Assembly: GCF_002258315.1 (NCBI RefSeq)
Contig: NZ_NOYD01000013.1
Location: 62,001 to 126,000, forward strand
Length of the DNA: 64,000 nucleotides
Source: Rhodococcus sp. 06-462-5
GTDB taxonomy: Bacteria > Actinomycetota > Actinomycetes > Mycobacteriales > Mycobacteriaceae
Direction: 5' to 3'
A program made the position numbers and the translations under genes. Position 1 is the first letter of the stretch; every line of letters starts with the position of its first letter. The notes beneath the pieces were generated by a model. The model did no database searches. It was given only the letters and a program-made list of their open reading frames with translations, and was not told the DNA's origin. This document shows positions 1 through 10,327 of this stretch, one piece after another.

Positions 1-477
1 CAGAGACACGCCCTTGTTGTTGCTGACCGGTCCACCTTCGGTGACACGGCACAACACGTCGTTGCCTTCGACACCGGTGACCACGAGGCCGACCTTGCCG
101 TCGTCGACGAGCAGGCGGTCGCCTTCCTTGGCGTCCTGGGCCAGCTCCTTGTAGGTGGTCGACACCCGGTCGTGAGTGCCCTCGCACTCCTCGACGGTGA
201 TGCGGATCAGCTCGCCGGCCGCCCAAGTGGTCGAGCCCTCGGCGAAACGGCCGAGACGAATCTTCGGTCCCTGCAGGTCGGCCAGAATGCCCACGGCTTT
301 GCCGGTGGCGTCCGATGCTGCGCGAACCCTCTCGTAGTTGGCCTGATGATCGGGGTGATCACCATGGCTGAAGTTCAGTCGTGCGACATCCATTCCACTC
401 TCGACGAGTTCGCGGATGCGCTCTGTGGTTGCGGTTGCGGGTCCAAGGGTGCAGACAATCTTCGTACGTCGGCTCAC
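1..477 (-). CDS. pyk: Pyruvate kinase, N-terminal part (cut by window edge)
   Basis: Pyruvate kinase makes pyruvate and ATP from phosphoenolpyruvate and ADP in glycolysis. The 159 visible codons open with SRRTKIVCTLGPAT, followed by GMDVARLNFSHGDH and GILADLQGPKIRLGRF, the substrate- and metal-binding start of the barrel, and continue into the B domain (LLVDDGKVGL). The start is GTG at 477: it gives the family's usual N-terminus, and TAGGCT lies 7 nt upstream with no Shine-Dalgarno, so the mRNA may be leaderless. The reading frame is open to position 1. A pair of overlapping palindromes lies upstream at 537-561. Identity is secure; the 3' part is outside the window. Confidence 0.95.
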   Translation of the reverse strand, partial: MSRRTKIVCTLGPATATTERIRELVESGMDVARLNFSHGDHPDHQANYERVRAASDATGKAVGILADLQGPKIRLGRFAEGSTTWAAGELIRITVEECEGTHDRVSTTYKELAQDAKEGDRLLVDDGKVGLVVTGVEGNDVLCRVTEGGPVSNNKGVSL

Positions 478-536
478 GAGGGCGAGCCTAGCCGCTGGAC
501 GGCGCGTTCTCTATCGCAGACGCATCCGACCGAATA

Positions 537-561
537 CTACCGATCGGTAGCCACGCTACCG
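537..561. promoter_or_regulatory. Overlapping palindromes between gltD and pyk
   Basis: CTACCGATCGGTAG (537-550) is a perfect 14-bp palindrome. It overlaps CGGTAGC-CAC-GCTACCG (545-561), a 7-bp inverted repeat. Three copies of the CTACCG arm can thus form mutually exclusive pairings. It could be a gltD terminator without a T-run, or a dimeric repressor site about 60-80 bp upstream of pyk. The 122-bp gap holds no other gene. Confidence 0.4.
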
Positions 562-599
562 TCCTGCTGAGAACGTCTGTACCGGTTCAGAGATGGGGG

Positions 600-2105
600 T
601 CACACCACCGCCAAGGGCAGTGCAGTCGGGTGTACCGGCGACGGCAACTCCGAGTGTCCGGTGAGGAAAGCATCGACTCCGTTGGCCGCCGAACGACCCT
701 CCGCGATCGCCCACACGACCAACGACGCACCGCGATGCGCATCGCCGCACACGAACACCCCGGGTGCCGTGGTCTGCCAGTCGGGACCACACGAGAGCGC
801 GCCCCGCTTGGTCAGCGTGAGGCCGTACTCGTCGAGTAGCGGACCGTGCTCGACGCCTTCGAAACCGATGGCGAACAACGCCAGGTCACAGGGCAATTCG
901 ATCTCCTCCCCGATGGGCGTGACGATGCGTCGCCCGTCCGCGTCGCGCTGCACCTCCACCTCGGCGAGCACCATCGCGCGAACGTGCCCGCGCTCGTCAC
1001 CGAGGAATCGCTGGACTGCGACCTGATGACGCACGACGCCACCCTCGGCGTGCGCGGGTGAGGTGCGCAGCACCAGCGGCCACGACGGCCACGGCGAGAG
1101 GCTCTCGTCACGAGCCCCGGGCAACGCGGGGTTGTAGTCGAGCTGCGTCACCGACGCAGCACCCTGTCGGTGAGCCGTCCCGAGGCAGTCTGCCCCGGTA
1201 TCGCCACCGCCGATGATGACCACATGCTTGTCCGCAGCGGAGATGGAGGTGGGACCGTCGCCCTCGCATTCCTTGTTCGACGGCACCAGATGCTCCATGG
1301 CCAGGTGGATGCCGTCGAGTTCGCGACCGATGACCTCGGTGTTGTCACGGGCCCGCAGAGCTCCGACCGCGAGAACGACTGCGTCGAAGGATTCGCGTAG
1401 TTGCTCGACGGTGAAGTCGATGCCGACCTCGCATTCGGTGACGAAATGTGTTCCCTCGGCCCGCATCTGCATGAGGCGCTGATCGAGCACGGACTTCTCG
1501 AGCTTGAACTCCGGGATGCCGTAGCGGAGCAGTCCGCCGAGACGATCGTCTCGCTCGTAGACGGTGACGTCGTGCCCGGCGCGGGTGAGCTGTTGCGCCG
1601 CAGCCAATCCCGCTGGACCGGATCCGACGACGGCGACTCGCTTGCCGGTGGTGATCGTCGGCGGCTGGGGAACGATGCTGCCGTCTTCCCAGGCCAGATC
1701 CGCAATGGTCTGCTCGACGCGTTTGATCGTCACGCTTCCGCCGGTGGCCGCCTCGGAGATCGACAGCACACACGCCGATTCGCACGGGGCCGGGCACACC
1801 CGCCCGGTGAACTCCGGAAAATTGTTGGTCGCGTGCAGTCGGTCGCTGGCCGCATCCCAGCGGCCGCGGCGCACCAGGTCGTTCCACTCGGGGATCAGAT
1901 TTCCCAGCGGGCAGCCCGCAGTTCCCGAGTGGCAGAACGGGATACCGCAGTCCATGCAGCGACGCGCCTGGTCGGAGACCTCGGCGGCACGTTCGCTCGT
2001 CGGCTGGTGCGAGTACACCTCGTTCCAGTCCTTGACGCGCTCGCCGATCGGACGCTTGACAGCCTCACGCTTGACGACTTTCAGAAATCCCTGTGGATCA
2101 GCCAC
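600..2105 (-). CDS. gltD: Glutamate synthase small (beta) subunit
   Basis: GltD passes electrons from NADPH through FAD and Fe-S clusters to GltB for glutamate synthesis from 2-oxoglutarate and glutamine. The 501-residue protein has an N-terminal cysteine cluster ([16 protein letters not shown], from residue 50) and a second one (CPAPCESAC). It also shows an FAD Rossmann motif [12 protein letters not shown], a nucleotide-binding motif [11 protein letters not shown] and the C-terminal FAD motif [14 protein letters not shown] chose GTG at 2105 because it gives the family N-terminus MADPQGFLK and overlaps the gltB stop by 8 nt (GTGGCTGA), indicating translational coupling. An in-frame start at 2129 lies inside gltB and is less likely. 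Confidence 0.95.
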   Translation of the reverse strand: MADPQGFLKVVKREAVKRPIGERVKDWNEVYSHQPTSERAAEVSDQARRCMDCGIPFCHSGTAGCPLGNLIPEWNDLVRRGRWDAASDRLHATNNFPEFTGRVCPAPCESACVLSISEAATGGSVTIKRVEQTIADLAWEDGSIVPQPPTITTGKRVAVVGSGPAGLAAAQQLTRAGHDVTVYERDDRLGGLLRYGIPEFKLEKSVLDQRLMQMRAEGTHFVTECEVGIDFTVEQLRESFDAVVLAVGALRARDNTEVIGRELDGIHLAMEHLVPSNKECEGDGPTSISAADKHVVIIGGGDTGADCLGTAHRQGAASVTQLDYNPALPGARDESLSPWPSWPLVLRTSPAHAEGGVVRHQVAVQRFLGDERGHVRAMVLAEVEVQRDADGRRIVTPIGEEIELPCDLALFAIGFEGVEHGPLLDEYGLTLTKRGALSCGPDWQTTAPGVFVCGDAHRGASLVVWAIAEGRSAANGVDAFLTGHSELPSPVHPTALPLAVV

Positions 2106-5100
2106 GTGCAGCCTCCATGATCGCAGCATCGACGTCGCGCCCTTCGGCGCGCGCCATTCTTGTCGCTTCCAGCACTCGCTGGTAGTCGACGGGCATGACT
2201 TTGGTGAACAACGCGGACCGGCGGGGCCAGTCGGCCAGCAACGAGGTCGCCACGGTGGAACCGGTCCAGCGCCGATGATTCTCGACGGTCTCGCGCAGCC
2301 ACACCAGATCGTCCGGGTTGGGCACCTGCAATTCGACCATCGCCATGTTCACGTCCGCAGGATCGAGACCGAGGACGAACGCGATGCCACCGGACATACC
2401 CGCCGCCATGTTGCGACCGGTCGGCCCGAGCACCACCACACGACCGCCGGTCATGTACTCGAACGCGTGGTCGCCCACGCCCTCGTTCACCGCGATCGCG
2501 CCCGAGTTGCGGACCGCGAACCGCTCCCCTGCCTTACCGCGCAGATACACCTCGCCCGAGGTGGCACCGTAGAGAATGGTGTTTCCTGCGATCACGTTGT
2601 CCTCTGCGACGAACGGCGCATCCTCGGCGGGGCGCACGACTATTCGGCCGCCCGACAATCCCTTGCCGACATAGTCGTTCGCGTCACCGACCAGGTCGAT
2701 GGTGATACCCGGCGGCAGGAAGGCCCCGAGAGACTGACCGGCCGATCCGGTGAACGCGATCCGAATGGTGTCGTCCGGCAACCCGACCGCGCCGTAGCGC
2801 CGGGTGACCTCGGACCCCAGCAGAGTTCCGACCGTGCGATTGACGTTGCGCACCGGCAACTCCAACTTCACCGGATGGGCGTCCTCGAGCGCTCCCTCGG
2901 CCAACTGGATCAGCGTCCGATCCAGCGCGAGATCGAGACCGTGGTCCTGCGCGCGGAGACGTCGACGCTGCGTCATCGGGGCACCATGGCGGTCGACGGG
3001 CATCGCGAAGATCGGCGCGAGATCGAGTCCCTTGCTCTTCCAGTGCGCCACTCCGGCTGCCGTCTCGAGCACATCGGCGTGACCGACGGCCTCGTCGATA
3101 CTCCGGAAACCGAGCTGCGCGAGATACTTTCGCACGTCCTCGGCGATGAACTTGAAGAAGTCCTCGAGGAACTCGGGCTTACCGGTGAACCGCTTGCGCA
3201 GCTCCGGGTTCTGCGTCGCGACACCGACCGGGCAGGTGTCGAGGTGGCAGACGCGCATCATGATGCACCCCGCCACGATCAGCGGGGCCGTCGAGAACCC
3301 GAACTCCTCCGCGCCGAGCAGGGCCGCAACGATGACGTCGCGTCCGGTGCGCATGCCGCCGTCGCACTGCACGGTGATGCGATCACGCAGGCCGTTGAGC
3401 ACCAGCGTCTGCTGGGCGTCGGCGAGGCCGATCTCCCACGGAGCGCCTGCATGCTTGAGCGAGGTCAACGGCGCAGCACCGGTTCCGCCGTCGTATCCGG
3501 AGATGAGGACGACATCGGCGTGTGCCTTGCTCACGCCCGTCGCCACCGTGCCGACGCCGACGGAACTGACGAGTTTGACGTGTACGCGCGCCTTCTCGTT
3601 GGCGTTCTTGAGATCGTGGATCAGCTGCGCGAGATCCTCGATCGAGTAGATGTCGTGGTGCGGGGGCGGCGAGATGAGGCCGACGCCCGGCGTCGAATGT
3701 CGGGTCTTGGCCACCCACGGGTACACCTTGTAGCCGGGCAGCTGACCGCCCTCACCCGGCTTGGCACCCTGCGCCATCTTGATCTGAATGTCCGTGGCAT
3801 TGACCAGGTAGTCGCTGGTGACACCGAACCGACCACTGGCGACCTGCTTGACGGCACTGCGTCGCGTCGGGTCGTAGAGCCGGTCGACGTCCTCGCCGCC
3901 CTCACCCGAGTTGGACCGTCCGCCGAGATTGTTCATCGCGACGGCCATCGTCTCGTGCGCCTCGGCTGAGATGGATCCGTAGCTCATCGCGCCGGTGTTG
4001 AACCGCGTGACGATCGACTCGACCGATTCCACCTCGTCGAGCGGAACCGGCGGTCTGACACCGTCCTTGAACTCGAACAGACCGCGCAGTGCACCGCCTT
4101 CACGTGCGAGCCGGTCCACCTCGTCGGTGTACTTCTGGAACACGTCGTATCGGCCGGTACGCGTTGCGTGCTGCAGCAGGAACACCGTCTCGGGGGTGAA
4201 GAGGTGCAGCTCGCCTTCGCGACGGAACTGGTATTCGCCGCCGATCTCCAACCGGCGATGGACACGGTCGGTCGGATTCTCGGGGTACGCCCGACGATGG
4301 CGCAGCTTGACCTCCTCGGCGAGCACGTCGAGACCGACTCCGCCGAGCTTGCTGACCGTGCCCTTGAAGTACTCGCGCACCACCTCGCGATCGAGACCGA
4401 CGGCCTCGAAAACCTGTGCGCCGGTGTAGGATCCGACGGTCGAGATGCCCATCTTCGACATCACCTTGAGCACGCCCTTGCCGAGCCCGTACAGATAGTT
4501 TCTCACCGCGATCGTCGGCTCGACTCCGGTCAGCTCGCCCTCGCCGACCAGATCCTCGATCGACTCCATCGCCAGATACGGGTTGACCGCTGCGGCACCG
4601 AAGCCGATGAGCAACGCCAGATGGTGCACCTCGCGCGCGTCACCGGATTCGACGACGAGCGCGATCTTGGTGCGCTCCTTCGTGCGAACCAGGTGATGGT
4701 GCACCGCCGAGGTGGCCAGAAGGGACGGGATCGGGGCCCGGGTGTGGTCCGAATCGCGGTCGGAGATGATCAGCGTGGTGTACCCCGCAGCGATCGCCTC
4801 CGACGCCCGGCCACGCAACTCCTCGATGGCCTCGGCGAGACCTTCGCCGCCGCGCTCGACCTCGTACAGCCCACGCAACACCGTGGCCGACAATCCCGGA
4901 TGGTCACCGTCGTCGTTGATGTGAATGATCTTGTTGAGCTCGTCGTTGTCGAGCACCGGCCACGGCAACACGATCTGCCTGCACGACGCCGCCGTGGGCT
5001 CGAGCAGGTTCTGCTCCGGACCCATCACGCGCGCGAGCGAGGTCACGATCTCCTCGCGGATCGAATCCAGGGGCGGGTTGGTGACCTGGGCGAACAGTTC

Positions 5101-6681
5101 GATGAAGTAGTCGTAGAGCTGACGCGACCGCTGCGACATCACTGCGGCCGGGGTATCGGTACCCATCGAACCGAGCGGCTCGCCCCCGGATGCGGCCATC
5201 GGCGTCAATACGACGCGTAGGTCCTCCTCGGTGTAGCCGAACGCGACCTGCCTGCGTACCACCGAGTCGTGGTTGTACTGGATATGAGCACGCTCGGGCA
5301 GGCTCTTGATCTCGAGCAGGCCTGCATGCAGCCACTCCTGGTACGGATGTTCGGTTGCCAGTTGGAGTTTGATCTCCTCGTCCGGCACCAGACGTCCGGC
5401 GACGGTGTCGATCAGGAACATCTTTCCGGGCTCGAGGCGACCCTTGGCGACGACCTCGGATTGCGGCACGTCGAGCACGCCTGCCTCGCTGGCGAGGATG
5501 ACGCGGCCGTCCGCCGTCTGCCACCAGCGGCCGGGGCGAAGACCGTTGCGGTCCAGCACGGCTCCGACATAGCTGCCGTCGGTGAACGTCACACAGGCCG
5601 GTCCGTCCCAGGCCTCCATCATCGACGAATGGAACTGGTAGAACGCTCGCACCCGCGGATCCATCGTGCGGTGGTTCTCCCACGGCTCGGGCACCATCAT
5701 CATCACCACATGCGGCACGCTGCGCCCGCCGAGGTGCAACAGCTCGAGCACCTCGTCCAGCGACACCGAGTCCGAAGCATCGGGGTTGCAGATCGGGAAC
5801 AAACGCTCCAGGTCCCCGGGGATCAGGTCGCTGGACAGCAGCGCCTCGCGAGCCCGCATCCGGTTTCGGTTGCCTTTGACGGTGTTGATCTCGCCGTTGT
5901 GCGCAACGTAACGATGCGGGTGCGCCAGCGGCCACGACGGGAACGTGTTGGTCGAGAAGCGACTGTGCACGATGGCAATAGCGCTCTTGCACAACGGGTT
6001 ACGCAGTTCCGGGAAGTAGAGCGGCAGCTGCATCGTGGTGAGCATGCCCTTGTAGACGATGGTGCGTGAGGACAACGACGGAAAGAACAGCCCCGACCCC
6101 TCGGCCTCGATCTCGGGGGTGACCCGCTCGGAACGCTTGCGGAGCCCGTACACGAGACGGTCGAGAGCGAGACCGGCCGGACGCGTGCCGTCGACCTCGG
6201 GGGCGGTGACGTAGAGGTAACTCATGTACGGCATGCACCCGAGGGCGGTGAGGCCCACGTCGGCTCGATCGGGATCTACCTCGACCGGAACCCAGCCCAG
6301 GATGTGCAGACCTTCCTCGGCCGCAACGGATTCGACGCGTTCGACGGCCATCGCTCGCTCACGGATGCCCTGCGGCAGAAAACACACTCCGGCCGCGAAC
6401 GTGTTGTCGCCGTCGGCTCCGGCCGCGGGCAGATCGAACGGCGCGAGGGAGGCGAGAAGCTCGACCGGCAGCTGAATCAGAATGCCCGCGCCGTCACCAC
6501 TGTTGGGCTCGGCACCGGCAGCTCCGCGATGTTCCAGATTCTCCAGTGCCAGAACCCCGTCGGCGACGATCGCGTGGGAGCGGCGACCCGCGATGTCGGC
6601 GATCATCGCCACGCCACAGGAATCCTTCTCCGCGCTCGGGTCGTACAGACCTTGCTCCGCAGGCATCCGAGAAAACAGCAC
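2098..6681 (-). CDS. gltB: Glutamate synthase large (alpha) subunit
   Basis: GltB releases ammonia from glutamine and transfers it to 2-oxoglutarate. The roughly 1527 residues hold an N-terminal Ntn glutaminase domain whose catalytic cysteine follows a short propeptide ([12 protein letters not shown]). Next come [19 protein letters not shown] and HNGEINT, a central region, the FMN domain ([15 protein letters not shown]) and the [3Fe-4S] motif [17 protein letters not shown]-terminal glycine-rich GXGXG helix domain ([11 protein letters not shown]) ends the protein. A perfect Shine-Dalgarno (GGAGGTGATC, about 6694-6685) favours GTG at 6681 or 6684 over ATG 6666 (23 nt away) and over 6696. It is the first gene of gltBD and follows a long structured leader. 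Confidence 0.95.
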   Translation of the reverse strand: MLFSRMPAEQGLYDPSAEKDSCGVAMIADIAGRRSHAIVADGVLALENLEHRGAAGAEPNSGDGAGILIQLPVELLASLAPFDLPAAGADGDNTFAAGVCFLPQGIRERAMAVERVESVAAEEGLHILGWVPVEVDPDRADVGLTALGCMPYMSYLYVTAPEVDGTRPAGLALDRLVYGLRKRSERVTPEIEAEGSGLFFPSLSSRTIVYKGMLTTMQLPLYFPELRNPLCKSAIAIVHSRFSTNTFPSWPLAHPHRYVAHNGEINTVKGNRNRMRAREALLSSDLIPGDLERLFPICNPDASDSVSLDEVLELLHLGGRSVPHVVMMMVPEPWENHRTMDPRVRAFYQFHSSMMEAWDGPACVTFTDGSYVGAVLDRNGLRPGRWWQTADGRVILASEAGVLDVPQSEVVAKGRLEPGKMFLIDTVAGRLVPDEEIKLQLATEHPYQEWLHAGLLEIKSLPERAHIQYNHDSVVRRQVAFGYTEEDLRVVLTPMAASGGEPLGSMGTDTPAAVMSQRSRQLYDYFIELFAQVTNPPLDSIREEIVTSLARVMGPEQNLLEPTAASCRQIVLPWPVLDNDELNKIIHINDDGDHPGLSATVLRGLYEVERGGEGLAEAIEELRGRASEAIAAGYTTLIISDRDSDHTRAPIPSLLATSAVHHHLVRTKERTKIALVVESGDAREVHHLALLIGFGAAAVNPYLAMESIEDLVGEGELTGVEPTIAVRNYLYGLGKGVLKVMSKMGISTVGSYTGAQVFEAVGLDREVVREYFKGTVSKLGGVGLDVLAEEVKLRHRRAYPENPTDRVHRRLEIGGEYQFRREGELHLFTPETVFLLQHATRTGRYDVFQKYTDEVDRLAREGGALRGLFEFKDGVRPPVPLDEVESVESIVTRFNTGAMSYGSISAEAHETMAVAMNNLGGRSNSGEGGEDVDRLYDPTRRSAVKQVASGRFGVTSDYLVNATDIQIKMAQGAKPGEGGQLPGYKVYPWVAKTRHSTPGVGLISPPPHHDIYSIEDLAQLIHDLKNANEKARVHVKLVSSVGVGTVATGVSKAHADVVLISGYDGGTGAAPLTSLKHAGAPWEIGLADAQQTLVLNGLRDRITVQCDGGMRTGRDVIVAALLGAEEFGFSTAPLIVAGCIMMRVCHLDTCPVGVATQNPELRKRFTGKPEFLEDFFKFIAEDVRKYLAQLGFRSIDEAVGHADVLETAAGVAHWKSKGLDLAPIFAMPVDRHGAPMTQRRRLRAQDHGLDLALDRTLIQLAEGALEDAHPVKLELPVRNVNRTVGTLLGSEVTRRYGAVGLPDDTIRIAFTGSAGQSLGAFLPPGITIDLVGDANDYVGKGLSGGRIVVRPAEDAPFVAEDNVIAGNTILYGATSGEVYLRGKAGERFAVRNSGAIAVNEGVGDHAFEYMTGGRVVVLGPTGRNMAAGMSGGIAFVLGLDPADVNMAMVELQVPNPDDLVWLRETVENHRRWTGSTVATSLLADWPRRSALFTKVMPVDYQRVLEATRMARAEGRDVDAAIMEAARG

Positions 6682-6892
6682 CACGATCACCTCCACGTAG
6701 GCCGGTGGGGTGCGTGAAGGGCGGTGCAGTGTGTTCGACCCTGCACCGGAAGTCTCGGCAACCCCGCCGGCTGGTCGGCTCGAGTCGACCGAAACGGTCG
6801 GAAGAGCCGAATTGAACTGCCTGTCGGGAACTCACCGGGACAGCTCTGGCCCGCGAAAGAAACCGGGATCTCTCCCGGATGGCGAAATCGTA
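6682..6892 (-). promoter_or_regulatory. gltB promoter and hairpin-rich 5' leader
   Basis: On the minus strand TACGAT (6892-6887) is a good -10, with TTGCAT 19 bp upstream, placing the start near 6880 and giving a leader of about 200 nt. The leader begins with CCGGGA-GAGA-TCCCGG (6863-6878). A two-tier stem follows at 6775-6810 (7 bp TCGGCTC/GAGCCGA enclosing 6 bp CGACCG/CGGTCG), then GGTGCAG/CTGCACC (6723-6729 with 6741-6747). No known riboswitch consensus is recognised. Attenuation or ligand sensing is inference only. Confidence 0.5.
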
Positions 6893-6948
6893 GCAGCTGT
6901 CATTGGCATCGATGCAATCGCGAATGCCGGCTGCGACGAATGTGATCG

Positions 6949-7554
6949 TCAGTCGCGCAACGGCCGACCGTGCTGATCACGGACGCTGCCGGTGAGCATC
7001 ATGATGCCGTCGATCAACGGCCAGATTCCACCGATACCGCAGGTGAGCCACGTGACGGCGATCTGCGCCACCGCCATGCCCGGCTGGTTGAGATAGAAAC
7101 GCCCGGCTCCGAACGCGCCCAACAGAATGCCGAGCAGACCGGCCGTCAGCTTCTGCTTGTCGGAGAACGGCTCACCGGTGACCGGGTGCCGACCGTACGG
7201 AGCCATCGGGTCCATGTAACCGGGCCCGCCTGCGTACTGGGGACCACCGTATTGGGGGGCGCCGTACTGCCCGCCCGCATACGGCGGGGGCGGCGGCGCA
7301 CCGTACTGACCGGAACCGTCCGATGGTGGTGGGTAACCGGCACCGGGTGGGAGTCCGAACTGCCCCTGATCGTCGGCGTCGGAAGTGCCGTAGTTGGGAG
7401 TGCCGTAGTTCGGGGTGCTGTAGTTCGGGTCGGGAGCCCCGTACACGGGACCCGAACCTGCGGAAGGGCCCTTGTCGAACGAGATGGTCGGCTCCGACGG
7501 AGTCGATCCGTCTCCCGAGGATCCGTCCGAGGACGATGTACCTGAGTCACTCAC
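6949..7554 (-). CDS. TM2-domain membrane protein
   Basis: This 201-residue protein has a disordered N-terminal half rich in Gly, Pro and Tyr (YGAPDPNYSTPNYGTPNYG; YGGPQYAGG). A C-terminal TM2 domain from about residue 115 follows: DPVTGEPFSDKQKLTAGLL, then GAFGAGRFYLNQPGMAVAQ, two hydrophobic helices, and the acidic end RDQHGRPLRD. TM2 proteins are small two-helix membrane proteins without a known enzymatic role. Start GTG 7554 has GGGAG 7 nt upstream. It lies 40 nt after another TM2 gene, so the two probably share a transcript. Function is unknown. Confidence 0.85.
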   Translation of the reverse strand: MSDSGTSSSDGSSGDGSTPSEPTISFDKGPSAGSGPVYGAPDPNYSTPNYGTPNYGTSDADDQGQFGLPPGAGYPPPSDGSGQYGAPPPPPYAGGQYGAPQYGGPQYAGGPGYMDPMAPYGRHPVTGEPFSDKQKLTAGLLGILLGAFGAGRFYLNQPGMAVAQIAVTWLTCGIGGIWPLIDGIMMLTGSVRDQHGRPLRD

Positions 7555-7594
7555 GTCGAGCTCCCTTACGTCCGATTCGGTATCAGCGAGGGCA

Positions 7595-8509
7595 TCAGTC
7601 TCTCAGTTTTCGCCCCTGAGCGTCCGTCACATTGCCCACCAGTATCAGCACGCCGTCGGCCACGTGCCACACGAAGAGCCCGAACAACAGGATCACTCCG
7701 AGGCCGAACACTGCGGTGAGGAGCAATCCGAAGAAGAACAGGAGCAACTGCGCGACGCCGATCCCGTTACTTCCGATGTAGAAGCGGCCGACTCCCAACC
7801 AACCGAGAAACAGCTGCAGCAGGCCACCGACGATCTTGGACTTGTCCGACAACGGCACGCCGGTCACCGGATCGCGCCCGAACGGTGCATCGGGGCCAAC
7901 GCCGAACGCTGGTCCACCCGGATAGCCGGCGGGCACGCCGTACCCCTGCTGGCCGTACCCCTGCTGGCCGTACCCCTGCTGGCCGTACCCCTGCTGGCCG
8001 TACCCCTGCTGTTGCCCGAAGCCCTGCTGCGGGTAGCCCTGCTGCCCGTAATTCTGCTGCCCGTAATTCTGTTGCGGGTAGCCATGTTGCCCGAAGCCCT
8101 GCTGCGGATAGCTCTGCTGCCCGTAGTTCGCCTGCGGATAGCCCTGCTGCCCGTAATTCTGCTGCTGTCCGTACCCCTGCTGTGGGTAGCCGGGGGGTGA
8201 CGGAAACCCACCGACCGGGTTGTCGGAACTGCCGTCCGGGCTCGGTGCCGGATAGCTCGGAGTGCTCGACCAACCCGGGCCGTTTCCGATACCCGAGTAC
8301 GTGTCCCACCCGGGGCCCGTGGGACCGGTCGGACCGTGCGAGGGCGCGGACTCCGAGGTTCCGGGCGGCTCCGAGAGCGATGCTTCGGCGGTGGCGTCGT
8401 AGTCGAACGGCGTGCCGAACGACGCGGTCGGATTCGACCCGCTGTCACTCGAGTCGGCGGTGGAATCCGGTTCGGGCTCGGGCTGAGGGGTCTTGTCGAA
8501 ATCAACCAC
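7595..8509 (-). CDS. TM2-domain protein with Tyr-Gly-Gln-Gln repeats
   Basis: This 304-residue protein opens with an acidic Ser/Pro-rich region. A prion-like low-complexity tract of YGQQ and YPQQ repeats spans about residues 110-195. A TM2 domain ([38 protein letters not shown]; two helices; [10 protein letters not shown]) ends the protein. The start GTG 8509 overlaps the lgt stop by 8 nt (GTGGTTGA); a start at 8623 would lie 120 nt inside lgt and is rejected. The cytoplasmic tail could act as a scaffold, but that is inference. It is partnered with the shorter TM2 gene downstream. Confidence 0.85.
   Translation of the reverse strand: MVDFDKTPQPEPEPDSTADSSDSGSNPTASFGTPFDYDATAEASLSEPPGTSESAPSHGPTGPTGPGWDTYSGIGNGPGWSSTPSYPAPSPDGSSDNPVGGFPSPPGYPQQGYGQQQNYGQQGYPQANYGQQSYPQQGFGQHGYPQQNYGQQNYGQQGYPQQGFGQQQGYGQQGYGQQGYGQQGYGQQGYGVPAGYPGGPAFGVGPDAPFGRDPVTGVPLSDKSKIVGGLLQLFLGWLGVGRFYIGSNGIGVAQLLLFFFGLLLTAVFGLGVILLFGLFVWHVADGVLILVGNVTDAQGRKLRD
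7937..8011. repeat. Five perfect 15-bp tandem repeats inside the TM2 gene
   Basis: GCCGTACCCCTGCTG occurs five times in a row (7937, 7952, 7967, 7982, 7997), encoding YGQQG units on the minus strand. Degenerate copies run on to about 8180. Perfect identity including third positions suggests recent expansion by slippage or unequal exchange, so copy number may vary between strains. The unit is a multiple of three, so changes keep the frame. Confidence 0.9.
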
Positions 8510-9527
8510 GCGTACTGCCTTCTTCCTCGGCTTTCTTGTCGGACGACTGACCGGGCTGCGCGTCGACGGTGCCTGCGGCGGCCGTGGTGTCGTCGACCGG
8601 CGTCGGGCGTGAGCCTTCGCCATCCGACGGGTCGTCCTCGGACGCAGTCTCGCGATCCACGTCGTCGTTCGACCTCAGCGTCGCCGGTTCTTCACGACCC
8701 TTGGTGGCGATCACGAAGTACGCGAGCGCCAGCACGAAGATGATGGCGGAGGTGAAGGTGTTGATGCGTATGCCTGCGATCGTCGTGGCGAAGTCGTCTC
8801 GCATGAGTTCCACCCAGAACCGTCCGGCGCAGTATCCGGCCACGTACAGCGCGAACAGCCGACCGTGGCCGATCGTGTACTTGCGGTCGACGAGAACCAG
8901 AAGCACGACGACCGCGACGCTCCACAACAGCTCGTACAGGAACGTCGGATGCACAACTTTTTCCACGAAACCGGTCGAGATCCCGTTGAGTGGATCGAGC
9001 CGTCCGTCGGCGTCGACCCGTTCGTATATCTCCAGACCCCACGGTTGGGTGGTGGCGCGTCCGTACAGCTCCTGGTTGAAGTAGTTGCCGACGCGGCCGA
9101 TCGCTTGGGCGAGCAGAATCGGGGGGCCGACGGCGTCGCCGAACGCGGGCAACGGAATTCCGCGTCGACGGCATGCGATCCAGGCACCGACGCCACCGAG
9201 GAACACCGCTCCCCAGATTCCGAGCCCGCCGTTCCAGACGTACAGCGCTTCGATCGGGTTTCCGCCGGGACCGAAATACGTCTTCCAGTCGGTTGCCACG
9301 TGGTACAGACGCCCGCCCAGCAGGCCGAACGGGACTGCCCAGACTGCGACGTCGAGGACCGTGCCCTTGGTTCCACCTCGGGCCACCCAGCGGCGATCAC
9401 CCCACACGACGGCAACGACGATGCCGATGATGATGAACAGGGCGTAGGCCCGCAGAGCCAGCGGTCCGACGTGCCACACCCCCTGCGGCGGACTGGGAAT
9501 GTAGGCCAGGATCGCGGTCGAAGTCAC
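8502..9527 (-). CDS. lgt: Prolipoprotein diacylglyceryl transferase
   Basis: Lgt moves diacylglycerol from phosphatidylglycerol to the lipobox cysteine of prolipoproteins at the cytoplasmic membrane. The 341-residue protein is polytopic and shows [12 protein letters not shown], the signature [28 protein letters not shown] and [12 protein letters not shown], covering the conserved His, Arg, Asn and Glu positions. A roughly 70-residue acidic tail rich in Ser, Asp and Glu follows the last helix, as is common in actinobacterial Lgt. GTG 9527 overlaps the trpA stop (GTGA). It is co-transcribed with the trp genes although functionally unrelated. Confidence 0.95.
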   Translation of the reverse strand: MTSTAILAYIPSPPQGVWHVGPLALRAYALFIIIGIVVAVVWGDRRWVARGGTKGTVLDVAVWAVPFGLLGGRLYHVATDWKTYFGPGGNPIEALYVWNGGLGIWGAVFLGGVGAWIACRRRGIPLPAFGDAVGPPILLAQAIGRVGNYFNQELYGRATTQPWGLEIYERVDADGRLDPLNGISTGFVEKVVHPTFLYELLWSVAVVVLLVLVDRKYTIGHGRLFALYVAGYCAGRFWVELMRDDFATTIAGIRINTFTSAIIFVLALAYFVIATKGREEPATLRSNDDVDRETASEDDPSDGEGSRPTPVDDTTAAAGTVDAQPGQSSDKKAEEEGSTRG

Positions 9528-10327
9528 GACGCTACGTTAGCCGAACGGACACCCTCGGCGAGTTCCGTCGTCAGGTCGCGCACCGCGTCGAGTCCCTTGT
9601 CGACGGCACTGACCAATGCCGAACCCACGATCACCGCGTCGGCATAGCGGGCGATCTCGGCGGCCTGCGCACCCGAGCGGACACCCAGACCCACGCCGAT
9701 GGGAATGTCGGAGTGTTGACGGATGCGTGCCGAGAGTGCGGGGGCCATCGAGGACACCGCGTCGCGGGCACCGGTGACGCCCATCGTCGAGGCCGCGTAG
9801 ACGAAGCCACTACTGGCTTCGACGGTGCTGACCAGCCGCTCCTCGGTGGACGACGGGGCGACGAGGAAGATTCGGTCCAGTTCGTACCGGTTCGAGACCT
9901 CGATCCACTCCTGCGCCTCGTCGGGGATGAGATCCGGAGTGATGATTCCGAGCCCACCCGCATTGGCAAGATCACGAGCGAAGTTCTCGATGCCGTACTT
10001 GAGCACCAGGTTCCAGTAGGTCATGACGACCGCTTTTCCGCCCGCTGCAGCGACCTGCTCGGTGACGGCGAAGACGTCCTTCACCCGTGCGCCTGCTCGC
10101 AGCGCGACATCTGCCGCGGCCTGGATCGTGGGGCCGTCCATCACCGGATCCGAATACGGGATCCCCACCTCGACGATGTCGCATCCGGCGTCGACCATCG
10201 TCTTGAACACCTCGACCGATCGCGGCACGGTCGGAAAGCCGGCCGGGAGGTATCCGACGAGTGCTGCGCGCCCTTCGGCACGGCACTGCGCGAAGGTCCC
10301 CGAGAGGCGGGAGTCGCTGTTGCTCAT
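9524..10327 (-). CDS. trpA: Tryptophan synthase alpha chain
   Basis: TrpA cleaves indole-3-glycerol phosphate to indole and glyceraldehyde 3-phosphate; indole is channelled to TrpB. The 267-residue barrel contains the signature [18 protein letters not shown] with the catalytic Glu and Asp, the phosphate-binding strand [14 protein letters not shown] and the glycine motifs GVGLGVRSG and IVGSALV. Start ATG 10327 gives [12 protein letters not shown] and overlaps the trpB stop by 4 nt (ATGA). The in-frame extension to 10537 lies inside trpB and is rejected. Confidence 0.96.
   Translation of the reverse strand: MSNSDSRLSGTFAQCRAEGRAALVGYLPAGFPTVPRSVEVFKTMVDAGCDIVEVGIPYSDPVMDGPTIQAAADVALRAGARVKDVFAVTEQVAAAGGKAVVMTYWNLVLKYGIENFARDLANAGGLGIITPDLIPDEAQEWIEVSNRYELDRIFLVAPSSTEERLVSTVEASSGFVYAASTMGVTGARDAVSSMAPALSARIRQHSDIPIGVGLGVRSGAQAAEIARYADAVIVGSALVSAVDKGLDAVRDLTTELAEGVRSANVAS

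Noticed and set aside
1564-3969. Long plus-strand open frame of 801 codons
   Set aside because: It is antisense to gltD and gltB, has no recognisable motif, and its composition is that of the antisense of a GC-rich gene.
6863-6878. Possible glycine riboswitch in the gltB leader
   Set aside because: Only the GGGAGAG element resembles the aptamer; the conserved core with GGAGCAA and the CUCUCAGG segment are missing.
7937-8180. Possible CRISPR-like array
   Set aside because: The 15-bp units are contiguous without spacers and encode in-frame YGQQ repeats of a TM2 protein.
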